A stretch of DNA of 64,000 nt, taken from the NCBI GenBank assembly GCA_002794735.1, contig NBAZ01000003.1, positions 930,001-994,000 on the forward strand, given 5' to 3'. Origin of the DNA: Pyrrhoderma lamaoense (taxonomy: Eukaryota; Basidiomycota; Agaricomycetes; Hymenochaetales; Hymenochaetaceae). Below, one piece after another: positions 1 to 10,841 of this stretch. Under the pieces are notes generated by a model that saw only the letters and a program-made list of their open reading frames with translations, made no database searches and was not told the DNA's origin. Positions within the stretch are counted from its first letter, which is position 1, and every line of letters begins with the position of its first letter. The translations under genes and the position numbers were made by a program.

Positions 1-682
1 GAACGAGGTTTTTCCTGTATTAATAGCACAGTTAGAAATTCAAGACTAACCTCGGGGAGACGATAACTGAGAAACATACCTTCTTCTCCTTCCAGAGAGC
101 CAGGAGACCGACACCTGATACCTTTACGACTTTGAAACGTACACCCGGGATATCACCCTTGGCTTTACCACTACGACCGAAGCCGGAAATAAGGACTTCG
201 TCGTTCTCATCGACAAAGTTCAAGCAACCATCGTTCTGTAGATTGCATATTAGCACATATGATGGAGATAATAGATGTTTAGGAGCATACCGGTACGAAA
301 GCGGTGACTTTCTTTCCGTTCTTAATGAGTTGTACACGAACACATTTTCGGATAGCAGAGTTGGGCTGCTTAGCCTCAACACCGACTTTTTCGAGGACGA
401 TACCCTTGGCGTGCGAGGAACCACCGGTAGGAGAGGTCTTGTAGACGTTTCCGAGAGCACGCTTTTTATATGATTTGTCTGCCTGTTGAGATAAAAAGAT
501 GATTTAGAATTGATTATGTTTGAAGAAATATTCAGTAAAAATGATCACTGACCCAGCGGTTAACACGGCGGGAGTTGCGAAGCTTGCGCGCGGCTTGAAG
601 ACCTCTAGGCTTGTTGGCTAGTTGCAAGGCCGTTAACGTTCATATCGCCACACAAATAACGATGAGGATACTTACATCCCAT
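1..682 (-). CDS. RPS23: 40S ribosomal protein S23 (uS12), 3' end cut by window edge
   Basis: Small-subunit decoding-centre protein. Five exons can be placed: 676-682, 553-617, 291-482, 80-235 and 1-14. The spliced product starts [16 protein letters not shown] and contains the highly conserved [20 protein letters not shown] block, which includes the proline hydroxylated in eukaryotes. It then has [15 protein letters not shown], the [13 protein letters not shown] strand, and ends KKEKPRS in the family manner. Every junction keeps frame. The first exon carries only seven coding bases, so the start is easily missed. The last residue and the stop lie outside the window. The long ORF across the intron before NDGCLNF is read-through and should not be annotated. 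The identification is firm. Confidence 0.96.
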
Positions 683-881
683 TCTTGATGATACCTTTGA
701 CGACGACGACGACTACGGAAAGATAGCCCGTAGGGAACAAAGAGGTATAAACAAAATCACGTGAAGCTAACTGTATAGCATATCATACTCGGTAACTACC
801 CCGTTTGTACCATTTGTTATTCCTTAATTACAAAGCCACTACTAATTATGTACATGCATATTTACTTAGCTAAGAAACCTT

Positions 882-2497
882 TCACTTCTCGTTTAGAAAC
901 GCAATATCTGTAGGATTTGAGCTTCCTCCAGCTTTTCCCCCCTGTTAATAGAAATATTTTCAAATTAGAGCTAAACAAACGCACCCATGTGACCCCAAAC
1001 ACTAGGAACTATCAGAAGTTCTGCATCAATTAGATGCATTACCTCGTTTTCGCTATCCTCGGGCTGGTTACTCTAGGTTAATGAAAGTGAATCTAGTGTC
1101 AGCTACTCTACAAACGTACCGGGAAGTAAAGATCCGTTTTGCTCGGCATAATCAGGCATTTCGCAGTAATTGATTTCAAAGCTTCTTCGAGGTTACCTTC
1201 ATGTTTGTACTTCGATATATCACCTTTCTGCCAAGTATCGAGAAGTACAAGCATATCGTTTGCATCCCAGTTATTAACGAAACCTGCTTCCCAATTCTCA
1301 CGCAACCAGGAATCCAAGTCTGGATATCTTTTTACAAGTAAAAAATCCGATACTTGTGATACCTAATATGCAAGCCACTTACAAGCCGTTTACTTGATAT
1401 CCATGTTGACGGAACCACTAAGGATAACTATTAGGGGAGTATAAGAGTAGTTCAATAGTAGTCACAATCTTACAGTCTGCCCATATGCCCATGCACTATA
1501 AACACGTCCAAACGCCCGGATGCCATGTTGAGGTATAGTCTTGTAATGTCCTCCATCGAAATCTTTCGATGCTACTAGAGCTGCCTTTGGTCCCTCCAAG
1601 AAACTGGATACAACATATCATTGAGTAGAAATTTAAATTTATGTGTTTCTATCGCAATGTACCATTTATTATGAGGACTGGTTCTGGCTGATGAACATAC
1701 AACGACAATCTTTTCCACAAAGTCAGGAAACATCGTGGCCCAGTGATAAGCCTTGATCCAATGTTATTGACCATAACCACGGAATACGTAGTTAAACCAT
1801 TCACCTGCTGTCCTCCCATAGAGAAACCTATCACACAGTGTACTTTACCAATTCCTAGACCTTTTGTCAATACGGCGTACTGTGCTTTACTGTGCATCAA
1901 GATCAAGGGTTGATAAGTAAGTACAACATTGATATATGGCAGAGATCTCAGACTGACACATTATCTTCATATGAAACAGCAGGAAAATATGGTCCATCGT
2001 AAGGAACTGGCTGTTGGATATATGAGGTGAGCCAGCTAAAATCCCGTTAACTACTTACAACATACCGTATTCGAGGGTGACGAGGACTATAGAATACATT
2101 TCTAGTTTCATTATGCGAAAATCAGCTTCTTGATTTACCTCTCCGTTGGAAAATAACGCAAAAGTGACAACAAAATACTTCGTGACATCGAGGGCCTATG
2201 TAGTTAAATATTAGATTTATCTTCATCCCTGACTCATATCATCACTACCTTTCCTTCTCCAATAAGGTAATCTTGACCTGGGAAGATAGAGTTGGAACTC
2301 GTCTAATTTATACCATAGGCTTTATAGTTCTTACTTCCAAGGTTCATCTTCGCTCCATAACAGGTTGGAAAAACTATGCATGGATTTTCAAGACTTCCAT
2401 ATGTCCTATATGCAGTGATTGCATTTGGGAGCACCCCACCGGAGACTCTGAAACGACCATGCTCGTAATACTTAGTTTTACCTGTTAGGTCTGTCAT
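882..2497 (-). CDS. Homoserine O-acetyltransferase-like alpha/beta hydrolase
   Basis: Alpha/beta-hydrolase of the MetX/homoserine acetyltransferase-like group. The nucleophile elbow is G-F-S-M-G-G-Q-Q near 1815-1840. The likely acid is the Asp in PSKTDLYFP near 1120, and the likely histidine is in PSVWGHMGG in the 3' part, giving a Ser-Asp-His triad. Other family blocks are AYRTYGSLENPCIVFPTCYG near the N-terminus, SSPSNT, PYFPAVSYE and DSWLRENWEAGF. At least eight introns are needed and all the junctions I tried keep frame. The start MTDLTGKTKYYEHG is the first ATG of the conserved exon. The stop follows NPTDIAFLNEK. Classical Met2 belongs to a related but distinct branch, so homoserine acetylation is family-level inference. 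It is divergent from the TM9SF gene, with 524 bp between the starts. Confidence 0.88.
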
Positions 2498-3021
2498 AAT
2501 CCTACTATTGTCAGTGAAGGAACAAAGAAAAGGGAGGTAAGTATCTAGTCCTTATCAGACCACTAGATATAGAGACATCAATCATGTGCACCAAGTATGT
2601 GAAAACAAGTTGTTATACTATCTGCTCATGGGATCCACACATATAATTATACATTCTCTCACAAAGTGAACAAACAAATTCTCACGAGTGACTTAAACTA
2701 TAGTGTGTACACGTGAGACGGATTCTCATGCTTTGAAAAAAAAGTACCTCTCTTGAATCTAGATGAAATTATGCAGTGATCAGTAAGTATGATTAAGCTT
2801 CTTTAATTCATGTGCACGCAACTACCTACATACACAACGAGACATGAGTTCTTTTGTTTCTAAAAGTAGACTTCAAGCTTCAATGTAACAATTCCCACGG
2901 ACACGTAGACGCGACAGATGAATAACGAGCGGACGATCCACTGTACTCGCCATTGTATTTAAATTGAAGTCACAGAGGAACCTTAATTCCTCGACGTCGT
3001 CTGCGACGACCGAATCACGCC
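2498..3021. promoter_or_regulatory. Bidirectional promoter region
   Basis: Gap between the divergent starts of the hydrolase gene (2497) and the TM9SF gene (3022). It is AT-rich, with an A8 run near 2738-2745. I see no ORF, RNA gene or repeat. Its regulatory role is inferred from position only. Confidence 0.4.
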
Positions 3022-5714
3022 ATGTTTCGTCTGGCAGTGTTAGTTATCTCTGCTTCCTCGCTCGTACTCTCTACCTGCGCTTTCTATCTCCCCGGCTCTG
3101 CTCCGCATGACTATGTCGAAGGCGAACGTGTCGAAGTTTTTGTTAATGCTCTTACGCCCATGATAGCTGTTAAAGAAAATGCAAAACTAGTATGTTTCTC
3201 CTCTCAACATGAGCTTTTATTGTCGATTAAGCTTATAATAATTTCTTAATCAGAAATCAGTCATAAATTGTATATATATCATACGAAAGATGGATTAGAG
3301 TGTGTTTCTGAATTCTTGTTTTTCCAGATGATTATTACAATCCAGCTTTCCATTTTTGCATACCAGATGAGGGTGTAAAGAAGCAGCCGGAGTCGCTAGG
3401 ATCAATCTTGTTTGGGGATCGTATTTTCAACTCAAAATATAACGTATGGCAATAGATGCAATTCCCTTGGCCTGATAAGATGCTTACTATTGGAACAATC
3501 AGATCGAAATGCTACGAAATAATAATACTTGCCAGACTTTATGTACTCAGAATATCCCGCCTAATGATGCAAAATTTATAAACGACCGAATAAAGGAAGA
3601 CTATGCTCTTAACTGGCTTATCGACGGTCTGCCGGCAGCCGAAATGAAAAGGGACTCTAAAACAGGGGAAATCTTCTTTGACAATGGGTTTGAGTTAGGC
3701 TTCGATGATGATGATTTTGTGGAACACCCTAAACTGAACAACAACTACGATATCTACATAAGGTGCGTGTAAATCTAAAAAAATGGAATTTTCAGTAGTG
3801 ATATCTAATGACCCAACTCCAGATACCATGAACCTTATCCAGATGTGTATAGGGTTGTCGGAGTTTTGGTCTGGCCATCCAGGTTTGTTTTGAAGCCATT
3901 CTATCAACGTACTACACTCATAAGTAGAAAGTATTGGTGGTAACCAGGATATAGAAACATGTGAAGCTTCCAATACGCCATTAGTACTCAGCGAAAATGA
4001 AGATACTCAAGTCCGATTTACATATAGAGTCATTTGGCAGGTATGTTATATCCAAATTCTAATTCGGTATTCTTCATAACTTAACGAAATACAGGAATCG
4101 GATACACCATGGGTAAAATTTACATTGTTTATGTCCTAGTAGTGTGACTTAACACTGGTTCAGGCTACTCGATGGGACAACTATCTACATATTTTCGATC
4201 CACGTATTCATTGGTTCAGTCTCATCAACTCTTTTGCGATTGTTGTCTTCCTCTGCATAATGGTTGGTTTGATTATCTATCGAAATGTTTCGAGAGACGT
4301 GAGTCGTTCCGTATCTAATACTTTTCTTACAACTATCTTAAAGCGAAATACCAGATCTCCCGGTACAACGCTATCGATTTGAGTGTAAGAATTCCTTTCA
4401 CAATACGACTGTATATTTGTGAACACCCTCTTACAGGAAGACGTACAAGAGGACTTTGGCTGGAAACTTGTTCATGGAGAAGTCTTTAGGTCACCAAGCA
4501 ACCCACTTATACTATCTGTATTTGTTGGGAATGGTGCTCAGCTTTGCGCTATGGTCGGAATAACTCTTTGTAAGATAATCTTCAACATAGGGCCAAGCTA
4601 TATAAAGACTTACTATACTTTCTCATTGCTCAGTGTTTGCTCTTCTTGGATTCTTATCGCCATCCAACCGTGGATCTTTGGCCACCGTAATGATGGTCTG
4701 CTGGACCTTCTTCGGTAGTATCGGTGGTTACATCTCTAGTCGGATTTACGCATCTCTGGGTGGTACAGATCGCAGAAAAAATGCCTTTGTGACAGCCACA
4801 GTTCTCCCAACTACGATATTCGCAATCGTCTTCCTTCTCAACCTCTTTCTGATCGCCGCCGGTTCTTCGGGAGCTGTTCCATTTGGCACGATGCTATTTG
4901 TTGTCATACTTTGGTTTGGTATATCCGCACCATTGTCGTCTCTAGGGTCCTACTTTGGTTTTAAACACGGAGTGGGTCATCGTAATAACATCTTTCGTTT
5001 CTCACTCATACTTAATACACTTTCTGTCTCAGGCCGTTTCTCATCCAGTACGGGTAAATTCTATACCCAGACAAATTCCCCCAACACCAACGTATCTTCG
5101 ACCAATTGTAAGCAGTTCGTTGTTATGAGTACTAGGAGATTTTCTGACATTGTAATAATCAGTATGCAGCTATTCTCGGTGGCATCCTTCCGTTTGGTAT
5201 GTTAGGTCTACAGCTTCAGGATGAAGACAAATCACTGATAACACATAAATTACTATTTCTCAATAGGTGCGGCCTTCGTTGAGTTATACTTTATTCTCTC
5301 GAGCCTGTTTGCTTCTCGCGCATATTATGCATTTGGTTTTCTTGCCCTCACTGCTATCGTTGTATCACTCACGACAGCCACTGTTACAATTCTCTTCACA
5401 TATTTCCAACTTTGTGCTGAAGAATACAGATGGCAATGGCGATCATTCCTAACGGGCGGAGGAAGTGCGTTCTGGCTTCTTCTCTACGGACTTTACTATT
5501 GGCTTTCGAGGCTGTCACTTGATTCAGTGACGAGCGTTATTCTTTACCTGGGGTATCTTATCCTCCTCGTACTTCTGGATTTCTTGGTAACAGGTAAGTC
5601 AATTCCTCCCTTCATTTCCAATATCATCTAATAATTCTTGTGTAAGGAACAATTGGATTTCTCGCAAGTTATTGGGCAGTCAGAAAACTTTACAGCTCTA
5701 TTCGTATAGATTAG
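3022..5714 (+). CDS. Transmembrane 9 superfamily (nonaspanin/EMP70) protein
   Basis: Endomembrane nine-span protein. The N-terminal signal peptide MFRLAVLVISASSLVLSTCA is followed by the hallmark FYLPGSAPHDYVEGERV, a lumenal domain and the membrane half. In the membrane half I see GNGAQLCAMVGIT, FALLGFLSPSNRG, the FKHGAVSHPVRVN and PRQIPP blocks, and YLGYLILLVLLDFL. The C-terminus is KLYSSIRID, where RID takes the place of the KXD/E Golgi-retention signal of the family. About ten or more introns are present and all junctions are in frame. One internal exon is only 18 nt (4095-4112, encoding ESDTPW). No frame break was found, unlike in several other genes here. It converges on the tyrosyl-tRNA synthetase gene. 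The exact paralogue (Emp70/Tmn2/Tmn3) was not decided. Confidence 0.93.
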
Positions 5715-5933
5715 TTACATCGTCCAAGAACTTCGATTGATTGTTATTTACCTCCGTTTTAGTGCCTTGACTAAATTGAATGAAATCAAATTCTATATAT
5801 GTGCAGCGCGGAAAATTTGATATTTGACTTTGATATATTATTTTATAAGACTTAGGGGAGTAGATATTACTAATGAACTTCTACGATACAACTGATGTTC
5901 TACTAGATATGTAATATTGAAATAGTCCATATA

Positions 5934-7707
5934 TTATACTGCAAATATTAGATGTTTTTCCTTTCCAGCTCTGAGCACGATGACACCATTATCGATTAGA
6001 TCTGATGTCTGTACTTTTTGTTTTGGGTCTATGACCGTGTTATTAAGATACAAGCCTTTAGAATCTGCTAGTCTGCGTGCTTCACCTTAGCATGAAAAGT
6101 TAGGGTTATAACAGGTGAGTTTTTGGAGGCATTTGTAAAGACATACTATTGCTTTTGACAAGGCCAAATTTGGCTGCCAACTTCCATACTGATTGCTCAA
6201 TGATATCTTCTCTGTTGCAGTGGATCAGACGAGGATCACCATTCAAAGCATCTATGACGTCCTTTGCAGACAGGTCTGAAAAGGAGGTTTCGAATAGGAT
6301 CCGTGTCGCTATCCGTCCCCGTCGAACTGCTTCCTCTAGGAAAGAATAGTTATTCCTTTGGATATTACTGGCTCTGAGAGAACTATACATACCTCCATGA
6401 ACAAGTTGAACGACTTCATCGGCAAGCACTCGCTGAGCCCCTCGTTTCTCTGGGGATCGCTAAAGAAACAGATTTTTAGCCTCCAGATAAGTTTTGTCGG
6501 TTGACCACATACATTGTGTTCATCTATTACTTGACATATTTCATAGGGAGGCAAAAGAGTGAACATTTTTAGGTATCTCTCTACGTCGGCATCGGTAGTA
6601 CGCAGAAAGAACTATGCGCTCGGATTAGATGCACACTTAATTGTATATGTTACATCGATACAAACCTGATAGAAGTCAAGTACACTCGTTAGTTGACGGT
6701 CTAACCACACTGCATTCCCTTCAGATTTTCCGAATTTTGCACCAGACGAAGTAGTTAGTAGAGGTGTAGTTATCCCGTGTACCTCCGGTCCATCTCTGCT
6801 CCGTATTCTGTCCACAAGGTCTATGCCAGAAACGATGTTTCCCCATTGATCTTGGCCGCCTAGTTGTATCGTACATCCTCGGGTGTCATATAGATGGTAG
6901 AAATCATAAGCTTGTAAAAGCTGGTAAGTAAATTCAGTGAACGAGATCCCCTGCTTTGATTCCATTCTTGTTTTGACACTAGCAGAGGTTCAGTATCTTT
7001 GATTGGTAGTGATATTGGTAAAGAGCTCACCTGTCACGACTAATCATTGCTGGCACCCTGGCGTACCTTCCTGCCTTAGTCAAAAACTCCATTAAGCTCA
7101 ATGACCCTAGCCATTCTACATTATTTGCGACTTTCGGTACGGTAAGTCCCTCTCTTGAAGATTTGAGTCTCTCAGCAGCGTATTTGGTCCCTGTTTCAAA
7201 GAAACGTTCTACAGCAGTCGTAAGGCTTTCAACATTACTGACCGCCCTTTGCTCCCCTAAGGGGGTACGCTCTTCCAGTTTTCCTGATGGATCTCCTACC
7301 AGACCTGTTGCTCCACCTATCTGTAGCATTTGAGTATGTAAATGCTACTAGAAAGATGTGAGTACCCACCAAAGGTATTACAGTATGTCCTCGTACATGG
7401 AAGTGTAAAAGGACCATAAGAGGTAACAAGTGTCCTACGTGAAGGGACCTGGCTGTTGGATCAACCCCAAGGTAGACCGTTCTTGGCTGTTCTAATTCCT
7501 TGATACTGGTTGATTACCCACAATTTTGTGTAAGGATATGTATTTCTAAGTCAGTCGAAAAGTTAGGTATCCTCACTCCGTTTTTTGGGAGATCATCCCC
7601 CTGTAGTTTAAATCATCCAAGAGCTTAGTGTTGGAGTGTGTTTTTCTATACAGTCGCACATTATGTACGGCTCGATACGCAATCTTACAGGGGAAGCGGA
7701 AAAGCAT
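5934..7707 (-). CDS. MSY1: Tyrosyl-tRNA synthetase, mitochondrial
   Basis: Class I synthetase charging mitochondrial tRNA-Tyr. The product starts [20 protein letters not shown], a basic, acid-poor presequence expected for mitochondrial import. The Rossmann core follows with [19 protein letters not shown] (HIGH motif as HVGH), [21 protein letters not shown] and GGQDQWGNI. The KMSKS loop is present as [12 protein letters not shown]. The C-terminal exon encodes an S4-like RNA-binding domain ([16 protein letters not shown]) and ends [10 protein letters not shown]. Splicing keeps the frame throughout. The start was chosen because the open frame reaches this ATG and gives a good targeting sequence. 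It is convergent with the TM9SF gene, with about 220 bp between the ends. Confidence 0.93.
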
Positions 7708-8035
7708 AAGCAAGAGCCAGAGTTCTGTACGTGGATAACAGGATTTCTGTCCATACTTTCACGGGACCGCGGAATATATCGTAATAACTATATTTGGTAA
7801 GATACCTACCTCTTACATAATATTATACTAAATCTGCCAGTTTAATTACCTATCATAAGACTATCTATACTTTTCTCAAGGTGAAATTACATGGAAAAGG
7901 AACTCTGCATTATAGTCTTGAAAAACATCATGCGTATAGATTCTACGAGCTACTCAGCTCTAAATACTAGTTTTGTATTTCAACTTTTTCACCTCATATA
8001 CATGTGCATACTTCATCAATACTATTACGATCATA
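7708..8035. other. Intergenic, upstream of tyrosyl-tRNA synthetase
   Basis: AT-rich gap between the synthetase start and the stop of the next minus-strand gene. It should hold the synthetase promoter and the dehydrogenase terminator. I see no ORF or RNA gene. Confidence 0.4.
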
Positions 8036-9214
8036 CTAAGGATTCACTCCTAATAAGCCTCCGTCGATGAATATCTCCTGTCCATGAGTGTACCCAGATG
8101 CATCTGAAGCGAGGTAGATAGCCAAGGCCGCCATTTCATGCTCCCTGTAGTGACCTCAGCTTTATTTCACTTCCTCATGGATTTACAATATTCATACCTT
8201 CCAGGACGGCGTCTTGGGATTGGTGACAAGCACACCATAGGGGTTTTAGTATATTCTTCAAGTTCTTCCAGTGAGCACCCAGTGAGCTGGGATGGGAAAA
8301 CCCCCGGAGCGATCGCATTAACGCGAATAGGTATATTCTTGAGTGAGAAATCCGTGGCAATTTGCTTAGTGAGATGTACCGTCCCGGCCTTAAGGCATGA
8401 GTATGCGAACTACAAGAAAGCACGCGAGCTTTGTGTGACGTTTTTCCTGAAGCGATAGAGGTATTAGGTGACTTACATAACCAAAGGCAAGTTTTATTGT
8501 ACCAGCCCCGCTTGTGATGTTGATGACAGATGCAGTCATCCCTTCTCTACCATTTGTGCTTGCAATAAGTAGCTCAACAAAAGCCATGGTCACAAAGAAG
8601 ATTGAAGCTACATTGGTCTGAGCCAGAGATCCCCAGTCTTCAAATGATTGAATATTAAAGAGCTCTTGACTGTACTCGACAAAGGACCGGCCGATAGACT
8701 TCTCTTCTGAGTTGAACGAGGCTCTTTGTTTGGGACCATCAGTAGCAGCACTGGAGAAGAGTTGATTTAGTGACTAAAACAGGCGAAAATATGGAGATTG
8801 CGTACTTATTTACAAGAATGTCGAGCCTTCCATCTGCTTTCTTGACAGTATCAACAGCGGATAGAATGCTCTCCTTCACAGTAACATCCATCTGGATACT
8901 ATGTGAGTGTAAATAACAGAGAGTCACCAATCAATAAAGATGCTATTCCTACGGAAGAATCCTTCCGGGTCCATCAATTGGAGTTTTGCAGCCTCTTGAA
9001 GGACTTCAATACGTCTCCCGGTGATGTATACTTTTGCACCATTACTTGCAAACCCCTTCGCGATCATCAAGCCGCTGTAAAATCCAATGAGATATAATTA
9101 CTATCAAGGCTGAACAACATACATTCCCGTACCACCTCCAGTGATCAACGCGACCTTACCAGTAAGATCGGACAACTCAGCCATTTTCAAGTTTTCGCTA
9201 GAAGTTTGAGACAT
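8036..9214 (-). CDS. Short-chain dehydrogenase/reductase (SDR); one base missing in this assembly
   Basis: Classical NAD(P)-dependent SDR. The cofactor loop is LTGKVALITGGGTGMG in the first exons, then FASNGAKVYITGRR, QMDVTVKES, the NNAATDG equivalent of NNAG, and VINITSGAG with the catalytic serine. The Y-x3-K motif is AYSCLK, then IPIRVNAIAPGVFPSQ, LASDASGYTHGQEIFIDGG and the end LLGVNP. The exon reading ITGRR...LMDP cannot be spliced in frame to IQMDVT using the visible GTAGGA donor and ATAG acceptor. One extra C or G in the CCGGG run at 8965-8969 repairs it and yields the typical GRILPIQMDVT. The start MSQTSSENLKMAELSDLTG is the first ATG. The fold resembles fungal RhlG-like reductases. 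The substrate is unknown. Confidence 0.85.
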
Positions 9215-10029
9215 AGTTAGTCTGTGAAGAGGCATTTGTCGCTTTTCTCAATATAAGGCAAACCTTTTATCCTTTAAAGTTATGTGAAAAACCAGTATAT
9301 CATCGCCATTGTTCTTCCGTGAAAATAATGTCGATTACTCTCAAGACTCAGGATACCGTCTGTTTTAGGACGAAATGCACTCAGAAAGAGTCATAATCCT
9401 GGGAAAGGTCAACGATCATGACTCTAGAAAGGCCGTCTTTTGGCCGTTTTACCTAGTTCTGGGTTTGCTTATGAAATAGTATCATTCTTCCAGACAAGAT
9501 TATTGAAGATAATGAACATGTAACTCTCGATTGTAAAGTCGCATTCTTCTCACGCCACATATGATCCTTTTTTGTCCCTAGAACTATAACGTCTTTGTAA
9601 GGTTGCTCCCGATGAATTAATACAAAGTTCAAACTGCCTTTACGGCAACAACTTCCATAAAGATGAGTGATCATCACTTTGTCACTATAATATAACAGAG
9701 CGCAGAGATACATATTGTGCTGGAAACGCATATATAATACTCAACCTCCGGTGGCAATCAACAGAAACCAATGGCAGACAATAATTCTATCATGCTTTAT
9801 GCCACTATTGATAATGAAGAAACTATCTAACCCGAATAACTCAATCCCGAGATTTACTTCCACAAAGTTGCAGTGCCAAGTACCTATATACGTGCGGACA
9901 TAAGATTTACCTTTTCAAGTGGCGAATTCATCTATAGAATTCTGGCTCATTATATGGCTGCGGGGTTTCGTGGCGGAACATCGTTTATAAAGCACTTTCC
10001 GTTCGTCTAGAGGTAGGGATCAGCTCTTA
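9215..10029. other. Intergenic, no supported gene
   Basis: AT-rich stretch upstream of the dehydrogenase. A minus-strand ORF at 9453-9731 has no splice-supported continuation and no familiar motif. A tRNA-like string near 10000 (GTTCGTCTAGAGG) could not be folded into a cloverleaf. Confidence 0.4.
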
Positions 10030-10530
10030 TGAAAAATGATCAACTTCGGAGCAAGCTCATATTCAAGTCCAAGGAAGCTTAGGCGTCGAAATTACCCCCG
10101 AGAGCTTCTTGAATGTTCGTTTCAACTTGTTGTCATGTATATTGAATTACTCTGATGTAATTGTTTCATGTGGCGCAAACAGGTTTGAGAGAGACAATTG
10201 ATCCTGACTGTGTTCTCTACTGTCTCGAGTATAATAATGGTAAGCCATATATTCTAGGTATGTATTTGCTTGTTATTCAATGTACGTACAACGTATTGAT
10301 GATTTCGAAAAGTCGATGTTCCGCTGGAAAGAGGCCATCCATATTCTAGATTTATATACCAAAAAGGAAACAGCCATGAGCAAATAGCCAAACGAGTCCT
10401 TGAAGTTATGATAAAATATCCAAAAGCTTTCTTCCTAGTCTCTCAGAGTCCTATTCAGAAAAGTGGGTCTACTGGTAACCTGAGCACTACTGGTTGCTAC
10501 GATAACGAATTTATGATGAGCATGATCTAA
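10030..10530 (+). pseudogene. Small unknown gene, broken in this assembly (decayed or miscalled)
   Basis: I do not recognise this product, but several exons look coding. One reads STSEQAHIQVQGSLGVEI then TPESFLNV (about 10040-10120). A second, bounded by ACAG and GTAAGC, reads LRETIDPDCVLYCLEYNNG (about 10192-10240). The last reads RIDDFEKSMFRWKEAIHIL then DLYTKKETA. At 10371-10374 the frame stops immediately (MSK, stop). One extra C there lets it continue as HEQIAKRVLEVMIKYPKAF to the stop at 10528-10530. The junction between the second and last exon is unresolved, and no start is certain. It lies convergent to the tRNA-guanine transglycosylase gene. Confidence 0.35.
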
Positions 10531-10841
10531 TATGGACTTATAACTAAACGTGGAGAACCTAACTATACCGTTTTTACTTAATTCCTCTAATAATTCATAG
10601 CTTTACAATCTCATTGGTGCACGATTATCTAGGTTTTATTTTACTATTTATACCATTGCTAATCAAAACTGGAATAAAAGCATATAATAAACTCGAATAC
10701 TCAGAATCTAATAAAATGCAAGTAGATGGCTTAGACTATGATATGTATATGTACACCAACAGGTAAATATATATATGTTATGTGTCTAGTCTTACAAACC
10801 ATGGTTATTGTACAATTTGTTTTGTGAGTTCAATAAAATCT
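10531..10841. other. Convergent intergenic region
   Basis: Very AT-rich 3'-3' gap before the transglycosylase stop. It probably holds both transcript ends. Nothing else was seen. Confidence 0.35.

Noticed and set aside
9453..9731. Minus-strand ORF of 92 codons
   Set aside because: No conserved text and no exon partners; upstream of the dehydrogenase promoter.
10000..10020. GTTCGTCTAGAGGTAGG, resembling a tRNA D-arm
   Set aside because: No matching T-arm or acceptor within reach.
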